DNA of 51,546 bases from JAOABP01 sp964590395 (GTDB lineage Bacteria; Hydrothermota; Tepidihabitantia; Tepidihabitantales; Tepidihabitantaceae). Below, in pieces: positions 50,820-51,546 of the stretch; the stretch's first letter is position 1; every line of letters begins with the position of its first letter. The stretch covers positions 1 to 51,546 of the forward strand of contig CAZPVT010000013.1 of assembly GCA_964590395.1 (NCBI GenBank), given 5' to 3'. The translations under genes and the position numbers were made by a program. The notes below the pieces were generated by a model, which did no database searches, was not told the origin of the DNA, and was given only the letters and a program-made list of their open reading frames with translations.

Positions 50820-51546
50820 ATGCTTAAATTCCGCCGGGAAACTGAATTTAAGGAAACAGAGACTGGAGAGATACCGAAGGATTGGGAGGTGAAGAGAATC
50901 AGAGAGGTTTTAGAAAGTTTAGAAAGTGGAAACAGACCCAAAGGAGGCGTATTGGCTCATAATTTAAATGGGATTTTAAGCATTGGGGGAGAAAATATAA
51001 ATTGGGATGGAAGTTTAGAACTTGAAAACTGTTTGAGATTTGATGAAAGTTTTTATAATAGTTTGAACAAAGGAAAAATAGAAGAAGGGGATATTTTATT
51101 AGTAAAAGATGGAGCGACGATAGGAAAACTTGTTTATATCAGCAAAATCCCGGAAGAAAAAGCAATGGTAAATGAACATGTATTTTTGCTTAAAACTAAT
51201 ATAACAAACTTCAATTCAAAATTTTTATTTTATTTTTTATTTTCACAAATAGGACAACAACAAATCGAAAGTTCAATTTCTGGAAGTGCCCAAGGCGGGA
51301 TTAATAAATCTATTCAAGATAATATAATAGTGTTTTCTCCTCCCCTCCCCGAACAATCCCGCATTGCTACTGTTTTATCCTGGTTTGATGATTTGATAGA
51401 GAATAAGAAAAGGCAGAACGAGGTTCTGGAAAAGACAGCAATGGCAATCTTCAAAAACTGGTTCATTGACTTTGAGCCATTTAAGGCTGAAAAGTTTGTT
51501 TATAATGAGGAATTGGGAAGAGAGATACCGAAAGGGTGGGAGGTGA
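50820..51546 (+). CDS. hsdS: Type I restriction specificity subunit HsdS (partial)
   Basis: The open frame from the ATG at 50820 continues past the right window edge: 242 complete codons, no stop. It begins with the first target-recognition domain (ETGEIPKDWEVKRIREVLES), then the central conserved helix region PPLPEQSRIATVLSWFDDLIENKKRQNEVLEKTAMAIFKNWFIDFEPF. The start of the second half (LGREIPKGWEV) repeats the first domain's opening, as expected for the two-half HsdS design. It determines the methylation sequence with the HsdM upstream. The ribosome site AAAGGGGC is a few bases before the ATG. Confidence 0.9.
   Translation, partial: MLKFRRETEFKETETGEIPKDWEVKRIREVLESLESGNRPKGGVLAHNLNGILSIGGENINWDGSLELENCLRFDESFYNSLNKGKIEEGDILLVKDGATIGKLVYISKIPEEKAMVNEHVFLLKTNITNFNSKFLFYFLFSQIGQQQIESSISGSAQGGINKSIQDNIIVFSPPLPEQSRIATVLSWFDDLIENKKRQNEVLEKTAMAIFKNWFIDFEPFKAEKFVYNEELGREIPKGWEV

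Overview
The window looks like a chromosomal segment of an uncultivated, anaerobic, diderm bacterium, most like the candidate phylum WOR-3 (Stahlbacteria) lineage. This is inferred from gene content and protein style, not from a marker search. Supporting signs are a PorV-like outer-membrane barrel, secreted beta-propeller or FG-GAP-type proteins ending in Gly-rich 'VYDATGRLV...WNP...GVYF' sorting-like tails, a meso-DAP-type MurE (DNPR motif), and anaerobe redox genes (ferredoxin:thioredoxin reductase, rubredoxin-like domain, Nfn transhydrogenase). I saw no tRNA, rRNA, CRISPR array, transposase or prophage genes.

Layout. 1-3205: a tetranucleotide repeat, a leader with several inverted repeats, and two secreted proteins. 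3629-7287 (+): methylmalonyl-CoA operon (carboxyltransferase, mutase catalytic subunit, epimerase). 11216-7334 (-): an operon of a conserved KOW/barrel-sandwich protein of unknown function, a PorV-like barrel, accA and era. 11677-26216 (+): a compact division and cell-wall (dcw) cluster mraZ-rsmH-ftsL-ftsI-murE-mraY-murD-ftsW-murG-murC-murB-ftsA-ftsZ, lacking murF, ftsQ and ddl. purF (-) overlaps ftsZ tail to tail. 27712-28489 is non-coding and repeat-rich. 38203-28490 (-): a long run rpmH-rnpA-yidD-yidC-jag-mnmE-usp-EIIA-argS-iscS-iscU-grx-FTR-thiamine-binding protein. 38461-41682 (+): nfnA-nfnB-ddl. 41736-45902 (+): rplR-rpsE-rpmD-rplO-secY and a pyrimidine-nucleoside phosphorylase. Then come a secreted FG-GAP protein, a bifunctional kinase, and at the right edge a more AT-rich type I restriction-modification locus (hsdM, a shrunken AlbA_2-type gene, hsdS running off the end).

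The most interesting locus is the Fe-S/redox cluster at 28490-31372. Its IscS-like protein keeps the catalytic Cys loop but has lost the PLP Schiff-base lysine (HK replaced by QS) and two other PLP-contacting residues. It is paired with an IscU fused to a double zinc ribbon, a glutaredoxin-like protein, and a ferredoxin:thioredoxin reductase catalytic chain fused to a rubredoxin-like domain whose third cysteine pair is CYC, not CHC. Together these suggest Fe-S assembly that does not take sulfur from cysteine through this IscS, for example by using sulfide, with a dedicated thiol-reduction branch.

A second theme is promoter layout. Several genes have a near-consensus promoter (often a 16-base spacer) placed so that transcription should start at or within a few bases of the start codon, which predicts leaderless or near-leaderless mRNAs. 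A third is a pair of G/T-rich intergenic elements of shared architecture (3242-3560 and 28133-28435), which do not look like genes.
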